The notes under the pieces were generated by a model. The model saw only the letters and a list, made by a program, of their open reading frames with translations, ran no database searches and was not told the DNA's origin. This document shows, one piece after another, positions 23,101 to 38,100 of a DNA stretch of 64,000 nt (position 1 is its first letter; each line of letters opens with the position of its first letter). The stretch covers positions 63,492,866 through 63,556,865 of the forward strand of contig OZ024871.1 of the NCBI GenBank assembly GCA_964017185.1, read 5' to 3'. The position numbers and the translations under genes are program-made. The stretch is from Rugalucina vietnamica (taxonomy: Eukaryota > Mollusca > Bivalvia > Lucinida > Lucinidae).

Positions 23101-26100
23101 GTCACGCCGAGCTTCTAAAAATTTTTAAGCATGTTTAAATTTTTTTATCCCAAACGCGCACGAAACGATTTTTTGCGACGTACAGCGACGCGCATCGGAC
23201 GTACACCAAGCGTACCAAACGTGCTCGTAGCGCGCTTTGAACGTGTCTCTGACGTGCATCTAGCGTATGTGGAATTTTGCATTTTTTTCAACACGCCCGG
23301 CGCGCGGTTTCACTTATACGCTACTGTGTGACTTCTGTTGAATCAGTTAAACAGCAGTCACACATTAGCGTATAAGTGAAACGCGCGCCGGGCGTGTTGA
23401 AAAAATACAAATTTCCACATACGCCAGAGACACGTCCAAGGCGCGTTAAGCACGCGCTGGGTACGCTTGGTGTACGTCCGGCGCGCGTCGCTAAACGTCG
23501 GCGCGCGTTTCGTGCGCGTTTGGGCTAAATAAAATTTTAAACATGCTTAAAAATTTTCTAGAAGTTGGGCGTGTGTCGGGCGTGTGACCTACACACTACA
23601 AGTACGTTCCACGCGCGTTACAGACGCGTTGAATACGTTTCGAACACGCCCAGTACACGCCGAGCACACGTTTCAAGCACGTCGCTCCGTGCGCGTTTCG
23701 ATTTTAACCGGATGCTGGTTTGGGCGAGTGTGGAACGCGCCTGCAACGTGTGCCAAGCGTGCTTGGAGCGCGCATGAAACGCACACAGCGCGTTTGTAGC
23801 GCGTGCCTAGCGTGTCTGGGACGTACGACAAACGTACTCCAAAACTTTGAGATTTTTTATACGTCCGGCACACGCCTCAGTCACGCGCTAATGTGCGACT
23901 GCAAAAGCGAGTTAAAGGAACAAATTAATTTTATACGTCCAAAATCTTCAGCATGTTGAGATTTTTCATACGCCCGGCGCGCGTTTGGGTTATACGCTAC
24001 TGTGTGACTGCTGTTTAACCCTTTGTGTTAAGAATTAAAATGTTTTGAACTATATGTAATCAATGGCCATGACATCGACCAGCCTGCTTGATTTTTCAGC
24101 AAACATACCAATGGTGGTAATCGCATTCTAGAATAAGAAATGATCATGCATTTAAATGCGTTTTTCAGCGGGAAGTGCAGTAGGATTCAATTCTTGCCCA
24201 TGCTGGTTTTCTTAAGATTCTGATCGAACTCGCAAAAGGACGGGATGATTTTATATAAATTTTGCCATGTGTTTTCTACATCTAATCATTCATCTAATCA
24301 TTTTCAAAACATTTTACGATAAATGCTCAACCTTACTAGATTAGTAATATATAAGCCACAGCGAAAGAAAACCGGTCTTTGGAATTTACGACCAGCTCCG
24401 AGACAAACCGGCCTGTGCAAGCACAAATGATGGCCAGAAGCAGGAAGTTCATATTTTTAAAAGAAGAATAGGGGTTGAACTATCTGCAGTTTTTATAGCT
24501 TTACAACTATCTGCAGTTTTTATAGTTTTGGAGTTACTGCGCAGTTGATCTGCGCCTTTGTTTTCGCATATGTTGAAATCCGATTTCCTCATGACGCGGC
24601 TCATATAATACAGGTCTTGCATTGAATCAATCAGCGTGCTTATTTGCAGCCTACAGATCATGTTGAGATTTAAAAAAAAAACAAAAAAAACAACAACAAA
24701 AAACTGAGATCCCTTAAGAGCAGTGAGCATATTCATGAGAAAAAGGAATGGGTCAAGTAGCTTCACTTTTCAATAAAATGCAGGATAAAATGTGCATATG
24801 AGACGGGCCAATCAGTAGGTGGGGCGAAAACGGGAGAACCCCGAGATAAATCACCTGACACACCCGCAAGCAGAACGGCCTGTCTCACATGTGGCCAGAG
24901 CGGGGCTCGAACCCATACCAAACACAGCGGTGAGATGATCGAGTGATTAAGAAACAGCGCTCTTAACCGCTCGGCCACGGGGGCCGCCATAACATTTTAT
25001 TCGAAAACATTTAATAAGGCTGCTTAAGCAACAGAAATACCGTATATTCCTCTTAGTCATTGAGCCTGGACATCAGTTAATGTAAATGTGTTTCTAAATT
25101 TTATGTATATATACTCAGAGGAAAAGGTTTAGTCAGTAAATTTGACCAGCCCGATTATTATAACACCCACCCACTTGCCTTCGATGTTCCCCTTTATTAA
25201 ATTTGCGGAGTCATTATCTTTCGAATTCTGGAAAGAAACTCCACCAGTTATCAATTTTGACAGAGTTATTGGCCTTTTTTTGTAAAACATCATTTTTGTA
25301 ATTACCCGATAGATGATCAAATCGAGATTTTGTTTAATAAAGCTTTCTGATAGAAATTGTTGCCAGCGAAAAAAAAATCCGAAAAAAAAAATCCTTTCAA
25401 AATTCAGCCACAGTCTCGAGAAATAACAAGTCAAACATTCATTATTTTTAGATTACCTCCCTATCATTTAAAACAAGAACGAAAATTGGTGTATGCACTG
25501 TGGCAAAACCACATGCGATATTTCAATCGTTTTCTTTGGAAATGTTAGATTTTATTCACAGTTTTGTGACTGGTAATTTTAATCCTAAACTATCGAGGGT
25601 TTTGAAGCTATAGCGATTTAAACTGTCCCAATGGGTTTTTATATGTTTTTTCACTGAGTAAACTTTTCTCCGGTGAGCATGTTTCAATTCTGGCATCAAA
25701 AGTCATAATTTTTTTATTTATTTTATTTTATTTTATTTTATCTTTTTTTTTCAAATTCATTTAAGCAGACTTACAATGTAAGCAACAGGAGAAAATACAA
25801 TACTTCACTTTCAAATCATTTCAAATTGGCGAATACAGCGAAGGTTCACTTGTATAACCTATAACGCCGATCTGTAGGGGACCCGTAAACTAGCAAAAGT
25901 CCGCGTCATCTACCCGAGTCATCTTTCTTCAAAGGTAATACTGTGAAACCATAACCAATGCTACATAATTAGAGAGAATTTAAACGGAATACCGCTGGAA
26001 ATATTCCGTCTATGTAAGAATATGACATCACTACCAAACTTGAGGATGTCCTAATTTAAACATTTCTGTTGTCATGCATCGAGCAACATTAGATATTCTT

Positions 26101-29100
26101 TTTACTTCCACTATTTTCGGCACTAAAATGAGAAGCAGTATGGGAGCTTTTCCTATTCGAGTTGGCCTTACCACAACGCAGCTGTTCCCCGAAAACTTGT
26201 GGAGCATATATATTATATATAAAAGCCTCATAATTTTTTTAGGAAACTTTATCAATGGGCATAGATTTGAAAAATATTATCTCATTCATTTTTATGTGTT
26301 TGCAGAACATAGCGTTATCATACATTGGAAATCATACCCGACAAAGATACCTGATTAGCGCCTTTGGTTTCGTTACAACGATACTACCATTCCTCTACTT
26401 TCTAATCCAAACTTTCCAGCCTCTAGCCATCTTCGGTGCTTTACAGCTCGGTTTGTGTCAGACCTGTTCCATAACGAAAAATTGCTTGACGTGTTTTTAC
26501 TACCACAATTTTCGGCACTAAAATCAGAAGCATTATCGGAACTTTTTAGCTCGCCTGCACGAAGTGCACAGAGCTATTGTTGTCACTTCGGTCGTCCGCG
26601 TTTACGTTTACGTTTACGTGTACGTCCGCGTCCGCGTCACACTTTCGGTTAAAGTTTTTAGAAGTCTATATCTCTTTTACGTTAAAGTTTTTCATTAAAG
26701 ATTTAAGAAGTCTATATCTCTTGAACATGATGATGGATCAAGTTGATACTTTGCATGTTTGTAGATATTGGTCTGAAATTTTATGCTTTTACGACCCACC
26801 TGAGCGACCTTGAGGTCAAGGTCATGGGTCATAGATTTTGATAAATTTAGTGACAAAGCACAAGCCAGGCGAGCTACGCTGTCCTGCGACAGCTCTTATT
26901 CTATTCGGTTTGGCCTTACCACAACGCAGCTGTTCCCCCGAAAACTTGTGGGGCATATATATTATATATAAAAGCCCCATAAGTTTTCTAGAAAGTTTAT
27001 CAATGGGCATTGATTTGAAAAATATTACGGTATGTTTCATTTTTATGTGTTTGCAGAACATAGCGTTTAAATCATACATCGGAAATCATACCCGACAAAG
27101 AAACCTGATCAGCGTCTTTGGTTTCGCTACACGGATACTACCATTCATCTACTTTCTAATCGAAATTTTCCAGTCTCTAGCCATCTGCAGTGCTTGTACA
27201 GCTCGGTTTGTGTCAGACTTGTTCCGTTACGAAAACTTGCTTGTGTTTTTACTTCCACTATTTTCGGCACTAAAATGAGAAGCACTATGGGAATGTTTTC
27301 AATTCGGTTTGGCCTTACCACAACACAGCTGTTCCCCAAAAACTTGTGGGGCATATATATTATATATAAAAGCCTCATAATTTTTCTAGAAATTTTATCA
27401 ATGGGCATTGATTTGAAAAATCTTATCTGTTTGAACTTTCATTTTCATGTGTTTGCAGAACATAGCGTTTAAATCATACATTGGAAATCATATCCGACAA
27501 AGATACCTGATCAGCGCCTTTGGTTTCGCTACACAGATACTACCATTCCTCTACTTTCTAATCCAAACTTTCCAGCCTCTAGCCATCTTCAGAGCTTGTA
27601 CAGCTCGGTTTGTGTCAGACCTGTTCCATTACGAAAACTTGCGTGTGTTTTTACTTCCACTATTTTCGGCATTAAAATGAGAAGCACTATGGGAATGTTT
27701 TCTATTCGGTTTGGCCTTACCACAACGCAGCTGTTCCCCGAAAACTTGTGGGGCATATATATTATATATAAAAGCCTCATAATTTTTTTAGGAAACTTTA
27801 TCAGTGGGCATTGATTTGAAAAATATCTGTTTCAATTTTATGTGTTTGCAGAACATAGCGTTTAAATCATACATTGGAAATCATACCCGACAAAGATACC
27901 TCTAGCCATCTTCAGTGCTTGTACAGTTCGGTTTGTGTCAGACCTGTTCCGTTACGAAAACTTGCTTGTGTTTTTATTTCCACTATTTTCGGCACTAAAC
28001 TGAGAAGCACTATGGGAACTTTTTCCATTCGATTTGGCCTTACCACAACACAGCTGTTCCTCAACTTGTGGGGCATATATATTATATATAAAAGCCTCAT
28101 ATTTTTTAGGAAACTTTATCAATGGGCATTGATTTGAAAAATATTATCTGTTTCATTTTATGTGTTTGCAGAACATAGTGTTTGAATCATACATTGCAAA
28201 TCATACCTGACAAAGATACCTGATCAGCGCCTTTGGTTTCGCTACACGGATATTACCATTCCTCTACTTTCTAATTCAAACTTTCCAGCCACTAGCCATC
28301 TTTAGTGCTTGTACAGCTCGGTTTGTGTCAGACCTGTTCCATTACGAAAACTTGCTTGTGTTTTTATTTCCACTATTTTCGGCACTAAACTGAGAAGCAC
28401 TATGGGAACTTTTTCCATTCGATTTGGCCTTACCACAACACAGCTGTTCCTCAACTTGTGGGGCATATATATTATATATAAAAGCCTCATATTTTTTAGG
28501 AAACATTATCAATGGGCATTGATTTGAAAAATATTATCTGTTTCATTTTTATGTGTTTGCAGAACATAGTGTTTAAATCATACATTGCAAATCATACCTG
28601 ACAAAGATACCTGATCAGCGCCTTTGGTTTCGGTACACGGATATTACCATTCCTCTACTTTCTAATTCAAACTTTCCAGCCACTAGCCATCTTTAGTGCT
28701 TGTACAGCTCGGTTTGTGTCAGACCTGTTCCATTACGAAAACTTGCTTGTGTTTTTATTTCCACTATTTTCGGCACTAAACTGAGAAGCACTATGGGAAC
28801 TTTTTCCATTCGATTTGGCCTTACCACAACGCAGCTGTTCCTCAACTTGTGGGGCATATATATTATATATAAAAGCCTCATATTTTTTAGGAAACTTTAT
28901 CAATGGGCACTGATTTGAAAAATATTATCTGTTTCATTTTTATGTGTTTGCAGAACATAGTGTTTAAATCATACATTGCAAATCATACCTGACAAAGATA
29001 CCTGATCAGCGCCTTTGGTTTCGCTACACGGATATTACCATTCCTCTACTTTCTAATTCAAACTTTCCAGCCTATAGCCATCTTCAGTTCTTGTAAAGCT

Positions 29101-32100
29101 CGGTTTGTGTCAGACCTGTTCCATTACGAAAACTTGCTTGTGTATTTACTTCCACTATTTTCGGCACTAAAATGAGAAGCACTATGGGAATGTTTTCTAT
29201 TTGGTTTGGCCTTACCACAACACAGCTGTTCCCCGAAAACTTGTGGGGCATATATATTATATATAAAAGCCTCATAATTTTTCTAGAAATTTTATCAATG
29301 AGCATTGATTTGAAAAATATCTGTTTCATTTTTATGTGTTTGCAGAACATACATGTAGCGTTTAAATCATACATTGGAAATCATACCCGACAAAGATACC
29401 TGATCAGCACCTTTGGTTTCGCTACACGGATGCTACCATTCCTCTACTTTCTAATCCAAACTTTCCAGCCTCTAGCCATCTTCAGTGCTTGTACAGCTCG
29501 GTTTGTGTCAGACCTGTTCCATTACGAAAACTTGCTTGTGTTTTTACTTCCACTATATTCGGCACTAAAATGAGAAGCACTATGGGAACATTTTCTATTC
29601 GGTTTGGCCTTACCACAACGCAGCTGCTCCCCGAAAACTTGTGGGGCATATATATTATATATAAAAGCCTCATAATTTTTCTAGAAATTTTATCAATGGG
29701 CATTGATTTGAAAAATATTATCTGTTTCATTTTTATGTGTTTGCAGAACATAGTGTTTAAATCATACATTGCAAATCATACCTGACAAAGATACCTGATC
29801 AGCGCCTTTGGTTTCGCTACACGGATATTACCATTCCTCTACTTTCTAATACAAACTTTCCACCATATAGCCATCTTCAGTTCTTGTAGAGCTCGGTTTG
29901 TGTCAGACCTGTTCCATTACGAAAACTTGCTTGTGTATTTACTTCCACTATTTTCGGCACTAAAATGAGAAGCACTATGGGAATGTTTTCTATTTGGTTT
30001 GGCCTTACCACAACATAGCTGTTCCCCGAAAACTTGTGGGGCATATATATGATATATAAAAGCCTCATAATTTTTCTAGAAATTTTATCAATGAGCATTG
30101 ATTTGAAAAATATCTGTTTCATTTTTATGTGTTTGCAGAACATACATGTAGCGTTTAAATCATACATTGGAAATCATACCCGACAAAGATACCTGATCAG
30201 CACCTTTGATTTCGCTACACGGATGCTACCATTCCTCTACTTTCTAATCCAAACTTTCCAGCCTCTAGCCATCTTCAGTGCTTGTACAGCTCGGTTTGTG
30301 TCAGACCTGTTCCATTACGAAAACTTGCTTGTGTTTTTACTTCCACTATATTCGGCACTAAAATGAGAAGCACTATGGGAACATTTTCTATTCGGTTTGG
30401 CCTTACCACAACGCAGCTGCTCCCCGAAAACTTGTGGGGCATATATATTATATATAAAAGCCTCATATTTTTTCTAGAAATTTTATCAATGGGCATTGAT
30501 TTGAAAAATATCTGTTTCATTTTTATGTGTTTGCTGAACATAGCGTTTAAATCATACATTGGAAATCATACCCGACAAAGATATCTGTTCAACGCCTTTG
30601 GTTACGCTACACGGATGCTACCATTCCTCTACTTTCTAATCCAAACTTTCCAGCCTCTAGCCATCTTCAGTGCTTGTACAGCTCGGTTTGTGTCAGACCT
30701 GTTCCATTACGAAAACTTGCTTGTGTTTATACTTCCACTATATTCGGCACTAAATGAGAAGCACTATGGGAACATTTTCTATTCGGTTTGGCCTTACCAC
30801 AACGCAGCTGCTCCCCGAAAACTTGTGGGGCATATATATTATATATAAAAGCCTCATAATTTTTCTAGAAATTTTATCAATGGGCATTGATTTGAAAAAT
30901 ATTATCTGTTTCATTTTTATGTGTTTGCAGAACATAGTGTTTAAATCATACATTGCAAATCATACCTGACAAAGATACCTGATCAGCGCCTTTGGTTTCG
31001 CTACACGGATATTACCATTCCTCTACTTTCTAATACAAATTTTCCAGCCTATAGCCATCTTCAGTTCTTGTAGAGCTCGGTTTGTGTCAGACCTGTTCCA
31101 TTACGAAAACTTGCTTGTGTATTTACTTCCACTATTTTCGGCACTAAAATGAGAAGCACTACGGGAATGTTTTCTATTTGGTTTGGCCTTACCACAACAC
31201 AGCTGTTCCCCGAAAACTTGTTGGGCATATATATTATATATAAAAGCCTCATAATTTTTCTAGAAATTTTATCAATGAGCATTGATTTGAAAAATATCTG
31301 TTTCATTTTTATGTGTTTGCAGAACATACATGTAGCGTTTAAATCATACATTGGAAATCATACCCGACAAAGATACCTGATCAGCACCTTTGGTTTCGCT
31401 ACACTGATGCTACCATTCCTCTACTTTCTAATCCAAACTTTCCAGCCTCTAGCCATCTTCAGTGCTTGTACAGCTCGGTTTGTGTCAGACCTGTTCCATT
31501 ACGAAAACTTGCTTGTGTTTTTACTTCCACTATATTCGGCACTAAAATGAGAAGCACTATGGGAACATTTTCTATTCGGTTTGGCCTTACTTCAACGCAG
31601 CTGCTCCCCGAAAACTTGTGGGGCATATATATTATATATAAAAGCCTCATAATTTTTATGTGTTTGCTGAACATAGCGTTTAAATCATACATTGGAAATC
31701 ATACTCGACAAAGATATCTGTTCAACGCCTTTGGTTTCGCTACACGGATACTACCATTCCTCTATTTTCTAATCCAAACTTTCCAGCCACTAGCCATCTT
31801 TAGTGCTTGTACAGCTCGGTTTGTGTCAGACCTGTTCCGTTACGAAAACTTGCTTGTGTTTTTACTTCCACTATTTTCGGCACTAAAATGAGAAGCACTG
31901 TGGGAACTTTTTTCCATTCGATGTGGCCTTACCACAACGCAGCTGTTCTCCGAAAACTTGTGGGGCATATATATTATATATAAGCTCATATCTTTTTAGG
32001 AAACTTTATCAATGGGCATTGATTTGAAAAATATTATCTGTTTCATTTTTATGTGTTTGCAGAACATAGCGTTTAAATCATACATTGGAAATCATACCCG

Positions 32101-35100
32101 ACAAAGAAACCTGATCAGCGCCTTTGGTTTCGCTACACGGATACTACCATTCCTCTACTTTCTAATCCAAACTTTCCAGTCTCTAGCCATCTTCAGTGCT
32201 TGTACAGCTCGGTTTGTGTCAGACCTGTTCCACTACGAAAACTTGCTTGTGTTTTACTTCCACTATTTTCGGCACTAAAATGAGAAGCACTATGGGAACT
32301 TTTTTCCATTCGATTTGGCCTTACCACAACGCAGCTGTCCCCCGAAAACTTGTGGGGCATATATATTATATATAAAAGCCTCATAATTTTTAGGAAACTT
32401 TATCAATGGGCATTGAGTTAAAAATATTATCCCTTTCATTTTTATGTGTTTGCAGAACATAGCGATTAAATCATACATTGGAAATCATACTGGACAAAGA
32501 TTCCTGATCAGCGCCTTTGGTTTCGATTTACGGATACACGGATGCTACCATTCCTCTACTTTCTAATCCAAACTTTCCAGTCTCTAGCCATCTTCAGTGC
32601 TTGTACAGCTCGGTTTGTGTCAGACCTGTTCCACTACGAAAACTTGCTTGTGTTTTACTTCCACTATTTTCAGCACTAAAATGAGAAGCACTATGGGAAC
32701 TTTTTTCCATTCGATTTGGCCTTACCACAACGCAGCTGTCCCCCGAAAACTTGTGGGGCATATATATTATATATAAAAGCCTCATAATTTTTAGGAAACT
32801 TTATCAATGGGCATTGAGTTAAAAATATTATCCCTTTCATTTTTATGTGTTTGCAGAACATAGCGTTTAAATCATACATTGGAAATCATACTGGACAAAG
32901 ATTCCTGATCAGCGCCTTTGGTTTCGATACACGGATACTACCATTCCTCTACTTTCTAATCCAAAACTTCCAGCCTCTAGCCATCCTCGGTGCTTGTACA
33001 GCTCGGTTTGTGTCAGACCTGTTCCATTACGAAAACTTGCTTGTGCAATATACAGAGATTATTTTCAGAAGGAAAAATGAATATGTCATTGGAAAAATTT
33101 TGATTTTTTTTTTATATTTTTGCTCAAAACATACATTGTGGGTACACGTTAAAACCCCCTCGCCGAGACTGTTCTAACGAGTATACACAATGGTTGTCTG
33201 GATAAAAAATAAGACAATTAGGCAAACCTCAGTTTTTCTATATATAAAAAGTGGTGTTAAAGTCATTACACAGAGATGTTTTCATGATGAAACACCACAT
33301 CGTTGGTTTTCGCATAAGGCGGTTTATATTTGATGAGGTTTTGATAAGCAAATTTGGATTTTCATTTTTTTTTTTTTGTTCTAAAATAACACTATAAAGT
33401 AATATGTTAATTTAAATTTGTTGAGATTTAAAACGTTCCACAGACAACGCAACTTTATTTTTTCCTCTCTTCTTTTAAATTGGTCAATTATGTGAAAACT
33501 TTTGTGCCCTATCATCATTCAAATGACTCGAAAATCCTTGCATGTTATCAAATTTTAGTGCGCATGCGCTGGAACACGCCCCAGGGTACAAAACTGTATT
33601 TTCCGTGCCCCGCGTGCGCGGGCTCGAAATTTCTCAAAACAATTCACACGATTCAAATCTTGGATGATCGTCTGATGAGTGTATGGCAATACCAATGTTG
33701 AAATCCACGGCTAAACGCTAGAAATTGGCATTGATTTTCAGTACTCGAAAAATGTTTGTTTTCAGGCGTTTAACGTCACTTAGTCACATGGTCGACGTCA
33801 ATGCAGATGTAAACCATATGCTTTATTTTGTGTTGGCAACCTAGCCATATTGAATGAAGTGTATTGCAGCTATGGGAAAGTCGTTTTTCAATGTGTTTCG
33901 TCGCTTTAGATTAAGATGGTTTGCGCAGTTTAGCAAGAAATTCATTAAAATCGCTGATTTCCTTTATTTTTCAAAATGACCCCTTCGCCAGTTTTTACGC
34001 AATTGCAGGCGAACGAAAAACGTCTGACGGCTGAAATTTACAGGTCGTCTTTGAAAATGGTTTGACTACATATATTCGGAATTTCGGATGAATCGACTGA
34101 AACTATAAAAAGTTATTAAAAATTTAATGACGAGTTGCGTTGGCTGTGGAACTCAGTATATATCAGTTCTATAAGCGCATCGGCTGTTTTGACGTCATTT
34201 GTAAAATTGATCAACCACGAGCGCATAGCGCGAGCAGATTATATTTTCTTACAACTAAACTGAAGCATTTGCCACATGTAACACACACAATAAATGTATG
34301 TTAAAGGTTTGTCACAATATTCTGTCGCAAACAATTCTTTGTTCATTTACGCTGTTACATCTTAGACGTTATCATGGCTAGCTGATTACTAGTTTATCCT
34401 TCAGAAGGCACGAGCCTGTCCGGAGTGGTTCAAGTCAAACCATCCATAAATATAAGCCTTAGTTGCTGTTGTTTGTTTTTCTTCTTGGGTGGATATCGCT
34501 AGAGGCACATTTTGGTTGTCATGATATCTTAACGTTGGGTAAAAAAACTAAAAATTCCATAAAAGGACGGCATAGCTGTTGACTGGGACTTTAAGCCATA
34601 ACCCAAACAAACAAAAACGCTAAGCTGCTTGTTGTTATCTGAAATATTTTATTTTTATTTCGCATTCATTTAGGTTGGTTCTAGTAAGCATTTATGCGCT
34701 GTATTTCGTTTAAAATATAAAATGCAATTGCTCTGTGAGCCTCTGTCACATATTCACGTATCAGCGGCGTATCGCTCGCGTATCTATGAGAATTTCGATA
34801 CGCCGAGGCCTGGGCCGTATTTTGTTCTCGCGACGTACATGTATATACCACGTACGTTTGACGTTTCTGCAACGTTCCCGTGGCATATGAGTGGCGTATC
34901 TGTATTCGTATGGAATTTCACTTTCGTATGTACGGTGTATCAAGGCTTATGTGCTACACACGTGTGACGTATGTATGGCGTATGAAGTGTACGGGTGACG
35001 TATTTACGGCGTATGTACTACGTTCCATTCTTATCAGTTGTGTTCACTGTGTTCATGCTATTCGCACATTAAAGTTATCAATTTGATATCAGAGGTCGAA

Positions 35101-38100
35101 GATGTCACTGGAGCAATCTAGATAATCTAGATTAACACCAAAGAAAAAAAACGAGGTGGGGGGGGGGGCATCTCCAAGCTCCATATCCTGGTCATAAGAC
35201 GACATGAACAAAGACAGAGGCTACACCAAGCGTAGCCCTGAGAGAACCCTGCCAGGCACCTCGAATCGTGATAAACATCTGATCTATGACTTCGGAAAAA
35301 ACGAAAAAAAATATATATATATTACCTAGAAGCGTTTAGATTCCCTTTAAACTCCACATACTCTCGGAACGCCACAGATTATTCCTGCTTGTGCCTCCAG
35401 GCAAAGCTTCTTTGCTACTGACTGACTATCTGATGACTGGTTAACCGCTCAGATCTGAGCCTGCCCAGGAAAAGTGGTTCATGTCAAACTATCCATAGAT
35501 ATAAGCCTTGTTAGTTTAGTTGGGTGGTTATATTCAAAGCACTTTTTGGATGTCATGACGTCCTAATTTTGGGAAAATGTCCCATAAAATGGAGAACCAT
35601 TATTAATTAGCTATTGACTGGGACGCTAAGCATCAATTTAAACAAACCGACAAACAAACAAAATATTCCTAATACTCCTAATACTTCACACATACTCCAC
35701 AGCAGCGAAATGTACGCAGCACATACGTAGCACATACGCCATTGATACTTGGGATACGCCACACGTACGTCGCTGATACGCCGTAGATACGAAAAGAGAG
35801 TCGAGGATACGCCACACATACGTAGCAGATATGAAAGGTACGCTGTACATACGTCACGGTTACATGTTAACCGCGACGTACGTGTGGCGTATCAGGTGTA
35901 TTAGCTACGTATCTACGGCATACCTGCCATGTTGCTTTCGTATGCACTACGTATGTGTGACTTATGTACATGTATGGCTTATCGGACCTGTTACGTACGT
36001 GCCACGAATTTTTAAGAGAACACATGAAAAACGTAGCACCTCGGCGTTTGAGGAGTATCAGATACGTATCGAGAATTATGAGCTACGTTTGCTCACGTAT
36101 GATACGCCATAGATATGTGAGTCGATACAGCGGTTTAACAAAAAGAGTTTTGCATGCAATGTCATATTTTTACCGAGAAAGTGTATGATAAAAATATGGA
36201 ACGGCAACCGTATGTTCAGCAACATCATGGTATTATGGTTTTCTATGCTTTGTGGCGGAGGGGAAAGTTAAATCATTATTGATACATGTCGAAATTGTCT
36301 TTAAAAGCCGTGAATTGTCCCGAATTTTAGTTTTCAAAACTGTATTACAATTAATTACAATTACATTCCCTAGCATCTAGCATGTGAATAGCAGGGAAGT
36401 CGGAAACACAGATCTACCTGGAACTACCTCGGAAAAGATAATATGCTGAGTAGACAAAATGTAAAAATCAATACATAGCTTATTTATTTTTTTTATTCAA
36501 AAATATTTATGAATGCAATGGAACTACATCTGTTATGTTTTCCTAAAAGAACAAAAATTTAGGAATTTAACTCCACAAATCTGCAGGCCTTGTCACAATT
36601 ATAATACGCATGGAAGTTAGGGAACACCTGGAATAATGTGACTGTATATATCCTTCTTTATGCTATGAAAACTGTTTTTTTTTTTTAATTTGTCAGCATC
36701 TGTAGTTAGTATCCAAAGTTGCTTCTATGTGAAAATGGTTAGCACCAAACATAAAATGCAGTGGACAGCGGCCATCCTTGATTTTTTTTTTTTTTTTGCT
36801 AGACTAAGGAACGTGTTGATAACTTCATTCTTTGAACTACTCACATTGTCGTAATTTTTCATAATTTTCTGACAGACCCATACTCAAGTTTCCGGGGGTA
36901 GGTTTCATGATCACGTTTAGCGCTTTGGCTATACATTTTGAAGGTTGTAAATGTTGGGCAAGGTATTCGATATGACCCTTTAGGAATTTAAACATGCACG
37001 TTCTGGTCATAGCGGAATTACTAATTCATTTGAAAATAATAATAGAGATGTAAGGTTTAGGCATAATCAGAATAATCCGATTAATCCGAATATTATTGAG
37101 GCAAAAAAGTACAGTATTTCAGATAAAATTATGGGTTACTAAGAATGCATCTCTAGATCCGCCACACGAGTACATTGCATGCTAACGTCTGTTGCAAAGG
37201 ACTCAGTGGCCTATTGGTAGTGTGACTTGCTTCCTAATCTGTCGACCCGGGTTCGATTCACATAGGTGTTTTTATGGGTTTTTTTTGTGTTTTTATTTAT
37301 TTAATTATTTATTTATTTATTTATTTATTATTTAGTTATTTATTTATTTCGGTTTCTGTGAAAAAAACAGCACTCAAGTTTCTAGAATACTAGACGATCA
37401 AAGGTGCGCTTTAACGGAATCAATATGAAAAGCCTGCGTTGATGCTGAAAATATAATCGGATTATTATCACATGAGCATTTATGTTATTGTTTCCATGCT
37501 AGCTTGCTCCGGATAAAAATGCAATGTATAGTCCATTTACATTGGAAAAATAAATTTAATTGTATCATTATCAATAAGCCAGATATTCTACAAAACACCA
37601 TTTTTATTAAAGCCTCTGAAGTTTATTGGTAAGCTTATTACTTTGCATTCAGGGACTGTAGGTACAATGCAGGGCCACTACAGCCGAAGTGCAATTAAAA
37701 TACGTAGCACATACGTGGCAGATCCAATACGCCGCGCATACGTCACACATACGTCGTACATACGAAAGCAACGTAACAGATGCGCCATAGATACGTAGCT
37801 CGTACTCCTGATACGCCACACGTACGTAGCGATTAACATGCCACGTAACCATGGCATATGTACAGCATACCTTTCGTATATGCTACGTATGTATGGCGTA
37901 TCCCCGACTCTGTTTTCATATCTATACGGCCCAACTCGTGTATCAACGCCGTATATGCTACGTACCTACTACGTACGTTTACCAGCTGTTGAGTATGTTT
38001 TACGTATTAGGAGTTATAAGAGTATTTTGTGGTGTTTCAAGAGTATCTGAAATGTCTCCTGTATATATGTGGGCAGAGTACTCTAATTGTAACGTGGCAA

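Noticed and set aside
23131..23959. Overlapping ORFs in the GC-rich foldback
   Set aside because: CpG-rich words lack stop codons by composition. The palindrome explains the sequence and the peptides are Arg/Thr/Cys-rich without domain similarity.
26090..33045. CRISPR array
   Set aside because: Repeat units are ~393 bp and contiguous, without short repeats and unique spacers, in a eukaryotic setting.
26031..33177. Dozens of ORFs of 60-188 codons on both strands in the satellite
   Set aside because: They are the same stretch of each repeat unit, occur on both strands, are broken by indels between units and have no recognised domain.
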